DNA of 7,017 bases from Ruminococcaceae bacterium UBA6855. GTDB taxonomy: Bacteria > Bacillota > Clostridia > Oscillospirales > Acutalibacteraceae. Of the stretch, positions 5,013 through 7,017 are shown piece after piece. Under the pieces are notes generated by a model that was not told the origin of the DNA, made no database searches, and saw only the letters and a program-made list of their open reading frames with translations. Made by a program: the position numbers and the translations under genes. The stretch is from assembly GCA_002451755.1 (NCBI GenBank), contig DKDF01000035.1, positions 1 through 7,017 on the forward strand. The letters run 5' to 3'. Positions within the stretch are counted from its first letter, which is position 1. Each line of letters opens with the position of its first letter.

Positions 5013-6588
5013 TTGGCAGAAGAAGTAAAAACCGCTGCGGTCGGCGATCAAGCCGGCGGTAATGCCGAAAATAGCGGATATGTTTATCAGAACAGACGCT
5101 ATGTCGGAACCAAAGAGACAGTTGCATATGTCGTCTACGATATGTCGCAGAGCTTCAATATCAATACATATTCCGGACGCTTTGTCACCAACATTCTCCA
5201 GGTCAGTCTCAGGTTCCAGCGTATCGCAAATGTCATCAACGGCATCTGGGATGTTATCAACGATGTTCTTTTCGGCGCAATAGTCGACAAGACGAGAACA
5301 AGATGGGGAAAATTCAAGCCTTATCTCGTCGCGCTCGGTATTCCCGGAACGATAGGAACGTGCATTTACTGGCTGCTGCCAATATTATTCTCGGGCAGAG
5401 GTCAGGAGGATATCTGGAAGTTTATCGGATATCTCGCGCTGATGGTCGTGCGAGAGGGCGCAGGAACATTCAGAGCGATAGCCCAGAAGGGGTATTCAGG
5501 CGACAATAACGCCGCACCCCGTTGACCGAACGCGACTGATAACGATTGCCGATTTCGTCTCCGGTGCGCTCGGCGAAAAGCTGCCGGAACAGATAATGAC
5601 GATTCTGCTCGATCTTATAGGCAGAAATAAAGTCAAGCTCACCCTTCAGGGAACGTTCGTTACCATGGGTCTGTTTACCGCTATAGTCGCGGGCGCGGGT
5701 GCGCTGTGGTTCTTCCTTATCTGTAAGGAGCGAGTCATGCAGTCCGTTGAGACGCCGAGCCTTAAAGCGAGTATCAAGTCGATAATCAACAACAAGCCGA
5801 TTTTGCTTATGACGCTGTCGAGTATGCTCAGCGGATTTGCAGTCGGCGGAAGTAAGCAGGACTATTATATAGATGTTCTCAATTTCGCTTCCCTCGGTCT
5901 TATTACCGGTATCCCCGGCTCCATAATCAATCCGTTCAGCTATATGGCTGTGCCGTGGTTCAGACGGCATTTCTCGAGTCGCTTCCTGTATATTATAGGA
6001 AACAAGATAGACGGTATATTGCTCGTCCCCGTGTTCTTAGTCGGCTGCATCGGCGGCAAGAAGCACGGACTTTATAAGAACGTTTGGGTCATGGGTATCG
6101 CAATGACACTTTGGGAGACTATATTCATGATCTTCTACGGCGTGCGCCGCATAATCCCGACCGAGATGTACAACGAAGCTATGGATTACTGCGAGTGGAA
6201 GAACGGCTACCGTACCGAGGGCATGACGAGCGTCGCTCAGGGTCTCGCCCAGAAGCTTTCGGGCATCGTCAGCAACTATATTTCCACATGGATAAAGCAG
6301 CTTATAGGCTATGACCTCACGCTCTATGTCAGAGGTACCGCGCAGTCCGATTCCACAAAGTTCGGTCTGTTCGCAATGTTCACCATTGTCCCGTTCCTCA
6401 CCGGTATCGTCAGCATCGTTCCGATGCTCTTCTATGACCTGAACGGTAAGAAGAAGGAGCAGATGTATGAGGAACTTCTTGAAAGAAGAGCGGCTCTCTC
6501 CAAGGAAGCCACTATGGGCGACCTTGAGGCACTTGAAAGGCTTGCCAAGGCTCAGATGGAGATAGGCAACAGGAAGCAGGAGCTTTAA
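5013..6588 (+). pseudogene. GPH-family (MFS_2, MelB-like) symporter, copy 2, broken by a +1 frameshift
   Basis: This is a tandem paralogue of the gene at 3245-4816. As written, translation from TTG 5013 runs in the family frame to residue 160, then out of frame to TGA at 5523-5525, giving a 170-residue product. Homology resumes in the next frame and continues to 6588. Removing one G from GGGG at 5489-5492 restores QKGIQATITPHPVDRTR and a 524-residue protein matching copy 1 end to end. Hand alignment of the last 330 residues gives about 56 differences, roughly 83% identity. The IWDVIND aspartates, RTRWGKFKP and YCEWKNGYRTEG are all intact. Many DNA changes are synonymous, so the protein was under selection until recently. 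The promoter, RBS and terminator are also intact. No RBS precedes the internal ATG at 5596. It could be a recent pseudogene, a phase variant or a sequencing error; programmed frameshifting is less likely. Confidence 0.85.
5489..5492 (+). other. Frameshift site (GGGG instead of GGG)
   Basis: Copy 1 reads CAG AAG GGT ATC CAG here. Copy 2 reads CAGAAGGGGTATTCAG, one G longer. This single indel accounts for the whole loss of frame. Nothing else nearby suggests a recoding signal: there is no stop codon in the shift window, and TGA comes about 30 bases later. Confidence 0.9.
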
Positions 6589-6633
6589 TAAAATCAAAGA
6601 GCACTGCATACCAAACGACAATAAAGCAGCATC

Positions 6634-6665
6634 AGTCCCGGCAGTAAAGTCTGCCGGGACTTTTT
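6634..6665 (+). terminator. Intrinsic terminator after transporter copy 2
   Basis: A perfect 11-bp stem AGTCCCGGCAG/CTGCCGGGACT (6634-6644/6651-6661) with a 6-nt loop is followed by TTTTT. It lies about 45 bases after the stop codon. Confidence 0.92.
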
Positions 6666-6869
6666 GCATATATAAAGCTGCATAATATGACAAAACAGGT
6701 TGGTGAATTGGGAATTTGCCGCAGAATCTATTAGGCTCCCCTGCAGGGGAGCTGGATTGGCGAAGCCAAGACTGAGGGGTTTGTTTCGCTTCGCTCAAAG
6801 TAATAGGTAAAAGTGAATAGTGAATAAGTGCGCTGTAGGAGCGAATATTATCCGCCCGCAAAATCTGCA
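6666..6869. repeat. Gene-free stretch with clustered palindromes
   Basis: No credible gene is seen here. It contains the perfect 18-bp palindrome GCTCCCCTGCAGGGGAGC (6735-6752) and the hairpin TTGGC-GAA-GCCAA (6757-6769). Next come a TTTCGCTTCGCTC direct reiteration (about 6784-6796) and a GTGAATAGTGAATAAGTG short repeat (about 6813-6830). The combination resembles intergenic repeat cassettes common in gut Clostridia genomes (recollection, not searched). Confidence 0.6.
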
Positions 6870-7017
6870 CAAATTTATTGACGCGCAACTTGTAGGGTGC
6901 GGCGACCTCGACGCACCGCTGCCGCGACAGCGGCACGAAATGAAATTGTATAATTCACCCTCTACCTTCGCGTCTTACTATAATTAAATGATATATACTA
7001 CCCGCGTTTCGGCATTT
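6870..7017 (-). repeat. Right composite intergenic repeat (inverted partner of 12-237)
   Basis: Read on the minus strand, this segment repeats the modules of the left end in the same order: an outer 27-mer (6991-7017), GCGAAGGTAGA (6961-6971), the GC-rich 46-base core (6891-6936, one mismatch) and an AT-rich edge (6870-6886). It lacks the double hairpin present in the left copy. The repeat may continue beyond the window. Confidence 0.8.

Noticed and set aside
5596..6588. Downstream half of copy 2 as an independent gene starting at ATG 5596
   Set aside because: There is no ribosome binding site, the ATG aligns with an internal methionine of copy 1, and homology continues upstream in the same frame back to the indel.
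6037..6936. Minus-strand open frame of 299 codons running from the right repeat into copy 2
   Set aside because: Its first residues come from the repeat core (the same peptide can be read from the left repeat) and the rest is antisense to copy 2. It has no RBS or recognisable domain.
1..7017. CRISPR array, tRNA, rRNA, transposase or phage genes
   Set aside because: There are no regularly spaced direct repeats, cloverleaf-like segments, rRNA-like blocks or recombinase motifs on either strand.

Overview
The window looks like chromosomal DNA from an uncultured, probably gut-associated member of the Clostridia (Bacillota), in or near the Oscillospiraceae. This is an inference from mid-range base composition, strong AGGAGG ribosome binding sites with two TTG starts, TATAAT-type promoters, U-tract intrinsic terminators, and short GC-rich palindromic repeats crowding the non-coding ends. 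There is no rRNA, tRNA, CRISPR array, transposase or phage gene.

Layout. Positions 1-293 hold no gene. They carry a composite intergenic repeat with a nested double hairpin, then a terminator. Two genes follow on the minus strand: an ion-transporter-superfamily permease of the ArsB/NhaD/SLC13 type (294-1676), and hemW, a radical SAM protein of the haem chaperone/coproporphyrinogen dehydrogenase-like family (1943-3049). Between them is a long structured leader. It has a near-consensus promoter, three hairpins, and an intrinsic terminator placed before the permease start, so it is a candidate attenuator or riboswitch.

A divergent promoter region (3050-3244) leads to two plus-strand tandem paralogues of the GPH (glycoside-pentoside-hexuronide:cation symporter, MFS_2/MelB-like) family. 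Copy 1 (3245-4816) is intact. Copy 2 (5013-6588) is about 83% identical at protein level over its last 330 residues, but one extra G in a GGGG run at 5489-5492 breaks its frame. Each copy has its own extended -10 promoter, an AGGAGG site 7 nt before a TTG start, and a strong terminator. They are therefore two separately regulated units rather than an operon.

Positions 6589-7017 hold no gene. They contain the copy 2 terminator, a run of palindromes, and an inverted copy of the left-end repeat. Modules at 12-237 match modules at 6870-7017 in reverse complement, so the four genes are bracketed by inverted repeats.

The genes do not form an obvious pathway. Three of four are membrane transporters with no neighbouring catabolic enzyme, so substrates cannot be assigned. 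I see no clear new multi-gene system. The best leads are the frameshifted duplicate, the permease leader and the bracketing repeats.
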